Shown here one piece after another: positions 26,520 through 33,875 of a stretch of 37,685 nt of DNA; the stretch's first letter is position 1, and the number at the start of each line of letters is the position of its first letter. The position numbers were made by a program, and so were the translations under genes. The stretch lies in IMG/VR virus record IMGVR_UViG_3300020472_000075, positions 1 through 37,685 of that record; one strand, 5' to 3'. Under the pieces are notes generated by a model, which did no database searches, had not been told where the DNA came from, and saw nothing but the letters and a program-made list of their open reading frames with translations. Source of the stretch: a virus.

Positions 26520-28259
26520 TCATACCTCTATTGGAATTATTACCTGATCACGAATAGAAATAATAGTTAAATTATCATCTATCTCAGTAGATAAGACAGG
26601 ACTTCTTTGAATCTTAGATACATCGTATTGCATAAATTGAGAATTACTAGATTTATTATTATTTAATAATGATTTACTACTACTATTTAACGGTAAATTC
26701 AAATCCTGTAATCCAAAGAAACCAGTACCACTACCAGTTCTAATAATATTAGATTCAGAAAGTCTCCTATTTGTCAAATCTCCACTATTATCATTAATTA
26801 AATTAAATTGAAGTAAATCGGCAATATTACTATAATCATTAGAAGTATAAGCTTTCTTAACCATAACAGGAAGAGAATCTGGAAATTTTCTTCCATTAAA
26901 AACAGTATTGGTTCCAGAATGAGCACCTTTAAGACTTCCATAATTAAATGCCAAAGACATAAGAACAGAAGAAACATTAACTGGAAGTTTATCTAATGAT
27001 ATACCAACCTCAGAAAGTTCCTCCTCAACTATAACTCTATGCCTATTATAATCATGATCCTTTAATTTATATGCTTGTTCTGTAGTAATAGTATCTCCCA
27101 TTTTAACAGGTCTATCCTTATTTTCTCCAGTAATCCAAGTTGGAAGAGTGGTAGCACCAAATCCAATAGTAGGAATACCTTCAGTATCTTTATATGCATC
27201 AAGACTTAATCCTTCATATGCCCCAAGCATTTTCATTGTAGTATTTCTTAAAGAATCTCTAGAGTTTGTTATTTCACCCATAGAAGGTTTTTCAAATATA
27301 CCAGTTAAACTTCTTAAAATATCTAAAAGAAAATTATTAGATTCTTCTTGCTTTTTAATAATACTAGATTGAGCAATTATATTCTCTTCAAATTGCCTAA
27401 ACACATTGAAAGCATCTCCTCTAGTTGCCAAAGACGATTTTTCAAATTGTGTTCCTACTATACCACCAGATTCAAATTTTTCACGTTTTGCAATATTTAA
27501 TGATGTATTATCATTATTATTTGAAGGAATCTCTGTATTAATTAAACTAGATCTATCATCCATTGCAATTATTTGTTCAGTACCAACCTCCTTCTGAACT
27601 GCTATGGCTGTAGACTTAGAAAGCCTAAATTCATCAGAATTTTTATTCGCATTTTCACTTGCATTTACATTTTCATCACTTTGTTTCTTAAGAAGTTTAC
27701 CTCTATCCTCTACTTTACCTTGAAAATCTTCAACACTAGATATTAATGAATTTAATCCTTGAGATCCTTCCTCAATATCTTTTAAACCATCTGTTATCTC
27801 TTTATTTTGATTCTCTAATTTATCTTGGTCTATTGGAGTAGAGTCAAATATAGAAATAAATTTATCTATCGATTCACTAACATCTTTCATAAAAGTTTGT
27901 ATTGACTCAAATACTCCCTTTGCCCATTTTAAAAATTTAGTAGATGACTCAATAATTTCAGGAAGAGAATCTATTATCAAAGCACCTCCGATAAGACCAA
28001 AAAATTCCATAATATTATTAGTAATATTATCAGATTTACGTTTAATCTTCTTTTTACTCTTACCTAAATTTGAAAGAAATCCTTTCCGTATACCTTCAAT
28101 AAATCCCTCTTTCTTTTCTTTTTTCTCATCATTCTTAAGTCTTTTTAAAAGAGTATTTTCATTTTTCCTAAGTTTTATTAATTTCTTATTATTATTAAAT
28201 AATGTGATTCTAATACTCTCAGCATTAATTTTTAATTTTTCAGCCTCCTTTGTTCTCAT
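26520..28259 (-). CDS. tail lysozyme protein: tape-measure-like N-part plus GH24 domain
   Basis: A 579-residue protein. Residues 1-75 are Lys-rich and helical, 80-100 are hydrophobic (NIMEFFGLIGGALIIDSLPE; the next gene upstream has a similar IIEFLSLMGAAIIAEGG) and 100-325 are helical with low complexity. Residues about 340-505 are a T4-type lysozyme (glycoside hydrolase 24). YEGLSLDAYKDTEGIPTIGF has E349, D358 and T364 at the spacing of the T4 lysozyme triad E11/D20/T26. It should cut peptidoglycan during DNA entry. In T4 the tail lysozyme is part of gp5; here it is separate and sits between the tape measure and gp27. The ATG overlaps the upstream stop (TAATG). Confidence 0.85.
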   Translation of the reverse strand: MRTKEAEKLKINAESIRITLFNNNKKLIKLRKNENTLLKRLKNDEKKEKKEGFIEGIRKGFLSNLGKSKKKIKRKSDNITNNIMEFFGLIGGALIIDSLPEIIESSTKFLKWAKGVFESIQTFMKDVSESIDKFISIFDSTPIDQDKLENQNKEITDGLKDIEEGSQGLNSLISSVEDFQGKVEDRGKLLKKQSDENVNASENANKNSDEFRLSKSTAIAVQKEVGTEQIIAMDDRSSLINTEIPSNNNDNTSLNIAKREKFESGGIVGTQFEKSSLATRGDAFNVFRQFEENIIAQSSIIKKQEESNNFLLDILRSLTGIFEKPSMGEITNSRDSLRNTTMKMLGAYEGLSLDAYKDTEGIPTIGFGATTLPTWITGENKDRPVKMGDTITTEQAYKLKDHDYNRHRVIVEEELSEVGISLDKLPVNVSSVLMSLAFNYGSLKGAHSGTNTVFNGRKFPDSLPVMVKKAYTSNDYSNIADLLQFNLINDNSGDLTNRRLSESNIIRTGSGTGFFGLQDLNLPLNSSSKSLLNNNKSSNSQFMQYDVSKIQRSPVLSTEIDDNLTIISIRDQVIIPIEV

Positions 28260-30394
28260 TATTTCGTCTCCATTACATTACAATCAGCATCACTAGGAGA
28301 TAATCCAATACCATATATGTTATATGATATTTCTGATCTCCATCGATTAGTATTATCAATAGGATCAATAGGAATTGCATCAGGACCTGCAGGCTCAGTA
28401 GGAAGAACTGCTGTTTTTCTTCCTCCAGTCTTTGAAGCCAGATTCATTCCTTCTAAAAGACTAGTATCTGTATTATCAAATTGAAAATAATTTATTCCAT
28501 TATTAGATTTTTTATGTGCATTTAAATCAAACGATATAGGATCTACACTAACATATGGTGAATCTAGACTACCAGTAAATCCAGACGTAAATGTTGTTAA
28601 ATCTTTATCATCAAGAAGACTACTATAATGATCACTAAGTGGATTACTATCATCTAATAATCCTGCAGTATTAGATGATGCTATTAAAGTCCCATCAATA
28701 CCTTGAGAGAACATATCTCCAGATAATTTTGAATTCCATAAATTCTTATTATCAGTTTGATATAATGATAAAGTATCTAATTCATTTTTTAATGAGAATA
28801 ATGATGCAGAATAATCATCAAGTATTTCAGTATATTTTAAATTATTACTACCCATTATAGAAGTTGCATTATCAAAAGATCTCCATAATTGTCCACCATT
28901 ATAATTAAAATCATCAAACAATTTAGAGGAAAACGCATTAACTTGTGATTTTCTTATAATATATTCTCCACCCTCAGCTTCAATAGGAACTCCACCATTA
29001 CTATGAGATGGTCCATTAATTATTCCACCTAATTCATAATTTCCTTCAGCAACCCTTCTATTATAATTTTCTTTAATTGTTTTAAGTCTTAACTTTTCTT
29101 CCTCTGAATAATTCTTAAATCTATCAAACCAATCCCACCACTGATTAGGTCCTGAACCATGACCAATATCTTGAACAACTAACTCTAGAGCACCATCCAT
29201 CTCTGACTTTAAATTATCAAGTTTTTCCTTTTCTGTCTTCCAAGTCTCGTAAATCTTTACCATTTCAGGAGTTATCTCTGGATGATCAGAATAAATATCA
29301 ACTCTTTCATAAATTGGAGATCCATCATATGCACTAGAAAGAGCAATATCTGGTCCAGATCCAGGTGGTATAGCATAAGGATTTGGTCCATACTTACGAA
29401 CCAAAACTTTTCCATCCATCGTAATATCGGTTTTCTTATTTAAATGAGTATCTAATGGACCAACTCCTTTTAATGTTTGATTATTTCTCTTTCTTGCCTC
29501 TGTAAATTGTTCTCCTCCACGAATCTTATTCTCTAGAGCACCAAAACCATAATAAGCACCCATACCTAAAGCAATAGGTAAAGCAATAGGCCAAGCAAAC
29601 TTTAATGCTGCTACAAGACCCCATTTCCCAAAAATAGCACCAAAAATACCACTAATAACACCCTTTAACGTACCTACAACACCAATAACACTTGTAAGTG
29701 CTAATCCACCAGCAACCCATTTCCAATTATCAGCTAACCAATCAAAAGCAGCAGTAACTTTTTCTTTATTCTCTGGGTTTGTTATCCACTGAAAACCACC
29801 TTCAGCTATAATCGCTGCTCCCATTAAAGAAAGAAATTCAATAATCTTATCAAATACATTAGTTATTGGTTTAATAACTTTATCTGCTTTTTTATCTCCA
29901 CCTTTAACTTTATTATTTTTAGATTTTTCTAAATCTTCTTCATCTTCTTTTTGCTTCTTCTTTAAAATAGAATCTCTAAGAAAATCTAACTTTTCTTTCT
30001 TTTCAGTAATTCTAGATGCAAAATCTAATGCTAATTGATTTTGTATCTCTACTAATATTCTATTCGTTTCTTCTATTGGATCTTCCTTACCACCAAAAGG
30101 TTTCTTCTCTGCTTCTAAAACTCTTTTAAGAAGAGTAATCTTTCTTACATTACTACGAACAGTACTAGATAAAGATTCAAACTTAACTTGTAATTGTGAA
30201 ACAATATCTGCAAGAGGATTTGCTTTTGGTACATCTAACTTAGGTGTATCAAGAAAAGATGGTTGAGATCCTATTGCTTTTGCAAGTCCACCAAAAGAAA
30301 CTTTTGGTGCAATAGAAGCTCCAGAAAACACCGAAGAAGATATAAGACTCTTCTTTAAATTCAATTTAGGTGTTTTAATTTCTTCTAATGCCAC
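28259..30394 (-). CDS. gp29: tape measure / gp29-like tail length protein
   Basis: A 711-residue protein. The N-half is helical (coiled-coil-like 60-170, strongly charged 145-172). Residues 183-200 and 225-282 are hydrophobic (WVAGGLALTSVIGVVGTL, FAWPIALPIALGMGAYYGFG), as in tape measures that insert into the inner membrane. GGIINGPSHSNGGVPIEAEG at 456-475, then GEYIIRK, is a motif common in tape measures of tailed phages. Start is GTG at 30394, directly after the stop of the 56-residue ORF, whose position just before the tape measure is that of a tail assembly chaperone. Residues 543-555 share the 41-bp repeat with the glycosyltransferase-like gene. T4 gp29 (590 aa) is the likely counterpart, by place and features rather than clear sequence identity. 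Confidence 0.7.
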   Translation of the reverse strand: MALEEIKTPKLNLKKSLISSSVFSGASIAPKVSFGGLAKAIGSQPSFLDTPKLDVPKANPLADIVSQLQVKFESLSSTVRSNVRKITLLKRVLEAEKKPFGGKEDPIEETNRILVEIQNQLALDFASRITEKKEKLDFLRDSILKKKQKEDEEDLEKSKNNKVKGGDKKADKVIKPITNVFDKIIEFLSLMGAAIIAEGGFQWITNPENKEKVTAAFDWLADNWKWVAGGLALTSVIGVVGTLKGVISGIFGAIFGKWGLVAALKFAWPIALPIALGMGAYYGFGALENKIRGGEQFTEARKRNNQTLKGVGPLDTHLNKKTDITMDGKVLVRKYGPNPYAIPPGSGPDIALSSAYDGSPIYERVDIYSDHPEITPEMVKIYETWKTEKEKLDNLKSEMDGALELVVQDIGHGSGPNQWWDWFDRFKNYSEEEKLRLKTIKENYNRRVAEGNYELGGIINGPSHSNGGVPIEAEGGEYIIRKSQVNAFSSKLFDDFNYNGGQLWRSFDNATSIMGSNNLKYTEILDDYSASLFSLKNELDTLSLYQTDNKNLWNSKLSGDMFSQGIDGTLIASSNTAGLLDDSNPLSDHYSSLLDDKDLTTFTSGFTGSLDSPYVSVDPISFDLNAHKKSNNGINYFQFDNTDTSLLEGMNLASKTGGRKTAVLPTEPAGPDAIPIDPIDNTNRWRSEISYNIYGIGLSPSDADCNVMETK
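28728..28768 (-). repeat. 41-bp dispersed inverted repeat, copy 2 (in tape measure gene)
   Basis: The minus strand here matches the plus strand of 19520-19560 at 40 of 41 bases. It encodes SLYQTDNKNLWNS in the same frame. The copies are about 9.2 kb apart and inverted. Confidence 0.9.
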
Positions 30395-30565
30395 TTACTT
30401 TTGCTGTTGTTTTAAATTTTCTTCCTCGATATACTGTTGAAGTAATGTAACATACACTTCCCGTTCCCAAGGCATCATATTTTCTAAGTCTACTAAACTA
30501 TATTTATGATACTGCATCAACGCAAAATTCGTCTTGAAATAGACTTCAAGACTAGTATGTGACAT
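30395..30565 (-). CDS. 56-aa gp26-extension ORF (tail assembly chaperone T-like / gp51-like)
   Basis: A 56-residue ORF starting MSHTSLEVYFKTNFALMQYH and ending EEENLKQQQK. The middle, ENMMPWEREVYVTLLQQYIE, is typical of the downstream part of G/GT tail assembly chaperones and perhaps of T4 gp51. Its ATG is two bases after the gp26 stop but has no Shine-Dalgarno of its own. It lies in the -1 frame of gp26, and a slippery T_TTT_TTC at 30580-30574 would join gp26 to it in frame. The product is then probably a 297-residue fusion made by a fraction of ribosomes, alongside gp26. It ends directly before the GTG of the tape measure. Homology to gp51 is uncertain. Confidence 0.7.
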   Translation of the reverse strand: MSHTSLEVYFKTNFALMQYHKYSLVDLENMMPWEREVYVTLLQQYIEEENLKQQQK

Positions 30566-30567
30566 TA

Positions 30568-31287
30568 CTAGTTGAAAAAAGACGCTAAGCCCTCCAGTAC
30601 CACGTCACTCTTCACTTGCGTTTCTGGATTTTCAACCTTAACTGTATGAGAAAGTTTAGGCATGGTAGTAAAGAATTTTTCAATTTGCTTAAACTGTTTG
30701 GTATTCATTTGCTCAACAAATTCCATCAATTCTTCTCTAGTACAATCAGATGATGCCCATGCTTCATCTTCAGTATATACCTGATCAATACATGATGTAA
30801 TCATAGTCAATGATTGATCAACATTCTGGTTATTCTGTATTTCAAAATTATTTTCAACAAATTGCTCAATAGAAGGATATTTCATCTTCATTGATAATGA
30901 ATCATCTAACTTGATCAAAGCATCATGTTTTTTATCTTTCTTAACCTTAATATCATCAATATTAATTTCCATTTTAACTTGAGTTTTCATGTCATCTGGA
31001 CATGTAACATTCACTTCAACAACTTCACCAACTGATTTAGCACGAATATTTAAGAAAATATATTCAATATCAAAAGTTGATAACTCAAGTACATTAACAT
31101 TTTTAGTTAAAATACATGCTTTCATGATTTCCACAATAGCATTAGTAATCTGGCTCATATCCTCAGATTCTAATGCCATAATAAGAATTTTCTCTTCTCT
31201 TACTAAAAAAGGACGATATCTAATTTTTTTTCCAGTAGAAGGAACAACCAACTCATAAGTTGGAGTATTAATTTTTGGTAAAGGCAT
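30568..31287 (-). CDS. gp26: baseplate hub assembly protein gp26-like (chaperone G position)
   Basis: A 239-residue protein matching T4 gp26 (208 aa; T4_baseplate family). The start PKINTPTYELVVPSTGKKIR, then RPFLVREEKILIMALES, and the central CPDD/KMKYPSIEQF are typical of this family in T4-like phages. T4 gp26 is needed for hub assembly. It is first in a long hub operon behind a perfect TATAAATA box. Its 3' end carries a -1 frameshift signal that would extend it by 59 residues. Its place directly before that extension and the tape measure is the place of tail assembly chaperones in other tailed phages. No Shine-Dalgarno is obvious. Confidence 0.8.
   Translation of the reverse strand: MPLPKINTPTYELVVPSTGKKIRYRPFLVREEKILIMALESEDMSQITNAIVEIMKACILTKNVNVLELSTFDIEYIFLNIRAKSVGEVVEVNVTCPDDMKTQVKMEINIDDIKVKKDKKHDALIKLDDSLSMKMKYPSIEQFVENNFEIQNNQNVDQSLTMITSCIDQVYTEDEAWASSDCTREELMEFVEQMNTKQFKQIEKFFTTMPKLSHTVKVENPETQVKSDVVLEGLASFFN
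30574..30595 (-). promoter_or_regulatory. programmed -1 frameshift signal (GGAGGG + T_TTT_TTC)
   Basis: On the minus strand: GGAGGG (30595-30590), nine bases, then TTTTTTC (30580-30574) with TTT TTC in the gp26 frame (Phe-Phe), AAC and the TAG stop. A -1 slip re-pairs both tRNA-Phe on TTT TTT and continues CAA CTA GTA ATG into the 56-residue ORF. The SD-like element at this distance matches the stimulator known from E. coli dnaX. A 6-bp ACTAGT hairpin with a 10-base loop follows one base after the heptamer but is weak and close. Confidence 0.75.
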
Positions 31288-31309
31288 AATCTATGTATTT
31301 CAGATCGTA

Positions 31310-31317
31310 TATTTATA
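31310..31317 (-). promoter_or_regulatory. late promoter TATAAATA for the hub operon
   Basis: A perfect T4 late box on the minus strand, 22 bases before the gp26 start, in the 47-base gap after the tail-tube-fold gene. It would serve the continuous gene run from gp26 down to the 2OG oxygenase at 19714. Confidence 0.7.
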
Positions 31318-31334
31318 TATAAGGGTTATTTTAA

Positions 31335-32054
31335 TTAAGATGTTGTATTAAGAGGTGTATTCTCTCTATAAATTCTATATCTATCATATACCATATTAAC
31401 AGTAACTTGCATAACTTCTGCTTCACCATATGCTAAAGGAGATACTGTAACTGATTTGGGAAATGCATTTATTAGTTGATATGATATCTTAGTTGCTGCA
31501 GTTACTCCATAATTTTTCTCAAATTTGGTAATATAAAATCCACTCTTATTCTTATAATAATTGGGATAATTAAATCTTCTATAATATGATCCTACAGGTT
31601 CAGAGTACATATTAATCTCATCTGGATCAGTTTCTTTACTATTTCCACCAGAAACATAATCCAACCATGCTTCAAAGAAAGTTAAAACAGTATAATTTCT
31701 ATCAAGATAGAAAGAGAAACTAAGATCAGTATATAATCTAGTATGAGCAAACTCTTGTGGAACTCCCATAAAATTATCTTTCACATCGCTTGTAGCCAAT
31801 TGAGAATTTGGTACATCTGCTGATAAACAAGAGATTGCTAATTTTCTCTTAAAAGTTGAATTCCAACTAAACCCATAAATTGGTTGCAAAGAAGTATTAT
31901 TAAGATGATCTATAAATGGTGTACTTCCACCTTGTGTACCCCAACCATTAGTAATACTAACTTGGAATTGATTAGACCTGGCAAACCCACCATCAGCAAG
32001 TTGTTGTCTAACATTCTGACTAGTAAGAGTCTCTATATTTGGTATGCTTGGCAT
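31335..32054 (-). CDS. tail-tube-fold protein (gp19/gp54-like)
   Basis: A 239-residue protein. The start NIETLTSQNVRQQLADGGFA, then RSNQFQVSIT, and the end INAFPKSVTVSPLAYGEAEV, then MQVTVNMVYDRYRI, are the conserved first and last strands of T4 gp19-type tube proteins. It is longer than T4 gp19 (163 aa), mainly through an insert at about 110-190 (FFEAWLDYVSGG and a Tyr-rich stretch). Because it is next to baseplate genes rather than a sheath gene, it could be the tube initiator gp54 or a gp19 paralogue instead of the main tube protein. Divergent from gp4, with a 40-base gap holding late-type boxes for both directions. Confidence 0.65.
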   Translation of the reverse strand: MPSIPNIETLTSQNVRQQLADGGFARSNQFQVSITNGWGTQGGSTPFIDHLNNTSLQPIYGFSWNSTFKRKLAISCLSADVPNSQLATSDVKDNFMGVPQEFAHTRLYTDLSFSFYLDRNYTVLTFFEAWLDYVSGGNSKETDPDEINMYSEPVGSYYRRFNYPNYYKNKSGFYITKFEKNYGVTAATKISYQLINAFPKSVTVSPLAYGEAEVMQVTVNMVYDRYRIYRENTPLNTTS

Positions 32055-32056
32055 TT

Positions 32057-32063
32057 CTAAATA
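32057..32063 (+). promoter_or_regulatory. late-type box CTAAATA for gp4
   Basis: The plus strand reads CTAAATA 31 bases before the gp4 ATG, in the divergent gap. It fits the nTAAATA pattern; T4 consensus is TATAAATA. Confidence 0.4.
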
Positions 32064-32087
32064 TTTGATATTAGCCTTTGTTATTAT

Positions 32088-32094
32088 TATTTAG
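32088..32094 (-). promoter_or_regulatory. late-type box CTAAATA for the tail-tube-fold gene
   Basis: The minus strand reads CTAAATA 33 bases before the start at 32054. It faces the plus-strand box at 32057-32063, so the two would fire across each other. Confidence 0.4.
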
Positions 32095-32535
32095 ATGGCA
32101 TATAAAGGAAAGTATAGACCAACACGACCCCAAAAGTATAAGGGTGATCCAACTAGGATAATATATCGTTCATTATGGGAACGAAAATTTATGCAATATT
32201 GTGATCAAACTACAAATATACTAGAGTGGGGAAGTGAAGAAATAGTACTACCATATCGTTCACCAGTTGATAATAGAGTTCATAGATACTTTCCAGACTT
32301 TTATATAAAGGTACGAGAAAGTAATGGTCAGATTAAAAGATATATTATTGAAATTAAACCACAGAAACAAACAATAGCACCGAAAGTTCAAAAGAAAAAA
32401 ACTAAGAGTTATATCTATGAAGTCTGTGAATATGCAAAAAACCAAGCAAAATGGAAAGCAGCAGAAGAATTTTGTAAAGATCGTAGATGGGAATTTAAAG
32501 TTCTAACAGAAAACGAATTAGGAATTAGAAAATGA
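32095..32535 (+). CDS. gp4: head completion protein gp4
   Basis: A 146-residue protein closely resembling T4 gp4 (gp50). MAYKGKYRP, KYKGDPTRIIYRSLWERKF, the ILEWGSEEIVLPY segment, RYFPDFYI, IIEIKPQK and the final KWKAAEEF.KDRRWEFKVLTE follow the T4 protein along its length. E30, D68 and E86-x-K88 are arranged as in TnsA/PD-(D/E)XK nucleases, matching the proposed nuclease fold of gp4. T4 gp4 acts after DNA packaging so that heads can join tails. First of a plus-strand operon of four; its stop overlaps the next ATG (ATGA). Confidence 0.9.
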   Translation: MAYKGKYRPTRPQKYKGDPTRIIYRSLWERKFMQYCDQTTNILEWGSEEIVLPYRSPVDNRVHRYFPDFYIKVRESNGQIKRYIIEIKPQKQTIAPKVQKKKTKSYIYEVCEYAKNQAKWKAAEEFCKDRRWEFKVLTENELGIRK

Positions 32536-32879
32536 GTAGAGTCAAATCCGTAAAAGAAAATATGATTGGATCTGAAGATCCTGATGATTTAATGTTAGAA
32601 ATAATAGATACACTAGAAGAAGGTGAAAAGACTCCAGAACCAGGTGAATTTTATATATTCGTATATAATCCCAAGACTCCAAATATTAGATATGATCAAA
32701 ATCCCTTAGTTGCTGTAACTGCTGTTTATGAATGGGGTTTCAAAGGAATTAACTTTCATTGGAATGAAAGTAGACAATATACATGGGGTGAAATCGCTGG
32801 TGGTCTCTATCAAGTGAACTCTGATGAACTAAATGACCTTGATGGAATACCTTTTGCAAAATTTAGGCTAAATAACTAA
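32532..32879 (+). CDS. conserved phage protein of unknown function (115 aa)
   Basis: A 115-residue acidic protein between gp4 and the tube cap. The part GEFYIFVYNPKTPNIRYDQN, PLVAVTAVYEWGFKGINFHW, then ESRQYTWGE resembles a widespread small phage protein pattern (Y-x-PLV ... GxNFHW). I cannot name its function. It overlaps gp4 by four bases and precedes gp48/54 by 12, so it is cotranscribed with tail and head-completion genes and probably acts in virion assembly. No enzyme motif, signal or membrane segment is visible. Confidence 0.7.
   Translation: MSRVKSVKENMIGSEDPDDLMLEIIDTLEEGEKTPEPGEFYIFVYNPKTPNIRYDQNPLVAVTAVYEWGFKGINFHWNESRQYTWGEIAGGLYQVNSDELNDLDGIPFAKFRLNN
32868..32874 (+). promoter_or_regulatory. 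late-type box CTAAATA before gp48/54
   Basis: The plus strand reads CTAAATA 17 bases before the ATG of the tube-cap gene, within the last codons of the 115-residue gene. It could add late transcription of the last two genes, but its overlap with coding sequence makes chance possible. Confidence 0.3.
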
Positions 32880-32891
32880 AAAATAATATAA

Positions 32892-33875
32892 ATGGCAGCA
32901 GTATTACGATATCCATTTGAAGCAATCACGTCAAATACGGATTATCTTCAACTTACTATCAAAAAATATACTAACGAACCTCCATCAGATCCATCATATG
33001 GAAATATCACAAATGCTCGTGATGTAGGAACTTCTGCTAGTGCAGGAAATCCAAATCCTACACAAATTGTAGATAATGGAATCATTTTATTACCTATGCC
33101 ATCAAATATTCAAGATGGTACTACAGTAGGATATGGACCAGATACTTTAGATGCTATATCTAGAACTGCAATGGATCTTGGTGTAAATGCTGTAAGAGAA
33201 GTAGCTGGAACTAAAAATAATAATTCAACAAAGGCTACTAATGTTACATCCTCCAATCTAAGAGAAGCACTTGGTAAAGTTGAAGGTGCATCAGACGAAT
33301 TACTTAATCTTGTTAGAGATAGATTAATTGGAAAAGCAGTAAGTATACTACCTGCTGTAAAGGTAACTGGAGATCAAATACTAGCAAGAACTCAAGGTAA
33401 AATTATTAATCCTAATATGGAATTACTCTTTAATGGAGTAAATCTTAGACAATTTAGATTTCAATTTACAATGAGTCCTAGAGATCGTACAGAATCTGGG
33501 CAAGTTAAATCTATTATAAGATCTTTAAAGAAAAATATGGTTCCTAGAGTAAGTAATGCAAAAACTTTTCTAGATAGACCAAATATATTTGAATTACAAT
33601 ATAGAAAAGGAAATCTTAATCATCCTTTCTTACATAAGTTTAAAGAATGTGCCTTAACAAATATATCAGTAAATTATACTGGTAATAATGTATATGCAAC
33701 TTATGAAGATGGTACTCCTATTACTACAATAATGGATTTAACCTTCCAAGAACTAGTACCAATATATGATAAAGATTATAATGATCAAAATGATGATGGT
33801 AGTGCTGGCGATTCATTTAATGATAGTCAACTAACATATAGACCAAGACAAGAAACAGAAGGAGTTGGATACTAA
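32892..33875 (+). CDS. gp48: baseplate tail-tube cap protein (gp48/gp54-like)
   Basis: A 327-residue protein of the T4 tail-cap family. The diagnostic part is NPNMELLFNGVNLRQFRFQF (about 173-192), then TMSPRDRTESGQVKSIIRSL and FELQYRKGNLNHPFLHKFKE, ending with TYEDGTPITTIMDLTFQELV. These strands match the tube-like C-terminal domain of T4 gp48/gp54, on which the first tail-tube ring is built. T4 gp48 has 364 and gp54 320 residues. I prefer gp48 because a second tube-fold protein is next door at 31335-32054. Its stop overlaps the gp53 start (TAATG). Confidence 0.75.
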   Translation: MAAVLRYPFEAITSNTDYLQLTIKKYTNEPPSDPSYGNITNARDVGTSASAGNPNPTQIVDNGIILLPMPSNIQDGTTVGYGPDTLDAISRTAMDLGVNAVREVAGTKNNNSTKATNVTSSNLREALGKVEGASDELLNLVRDRLIGKAVSILPAVKVTGDQILARTQGKIINPNMELLFNGVNLRQFRFQFTMSPRDRTESGQVKSIIRSLKKNMVPRVSNAKTFLDRPNIFELQYRKGNLNHPFLHKFKECALTNISVNYTGNNVYATYEDGTPITTIMDLTFQELVPIYDKDYNDQNDDGSAGDSFNDSQLTYRPRQETEGVGY

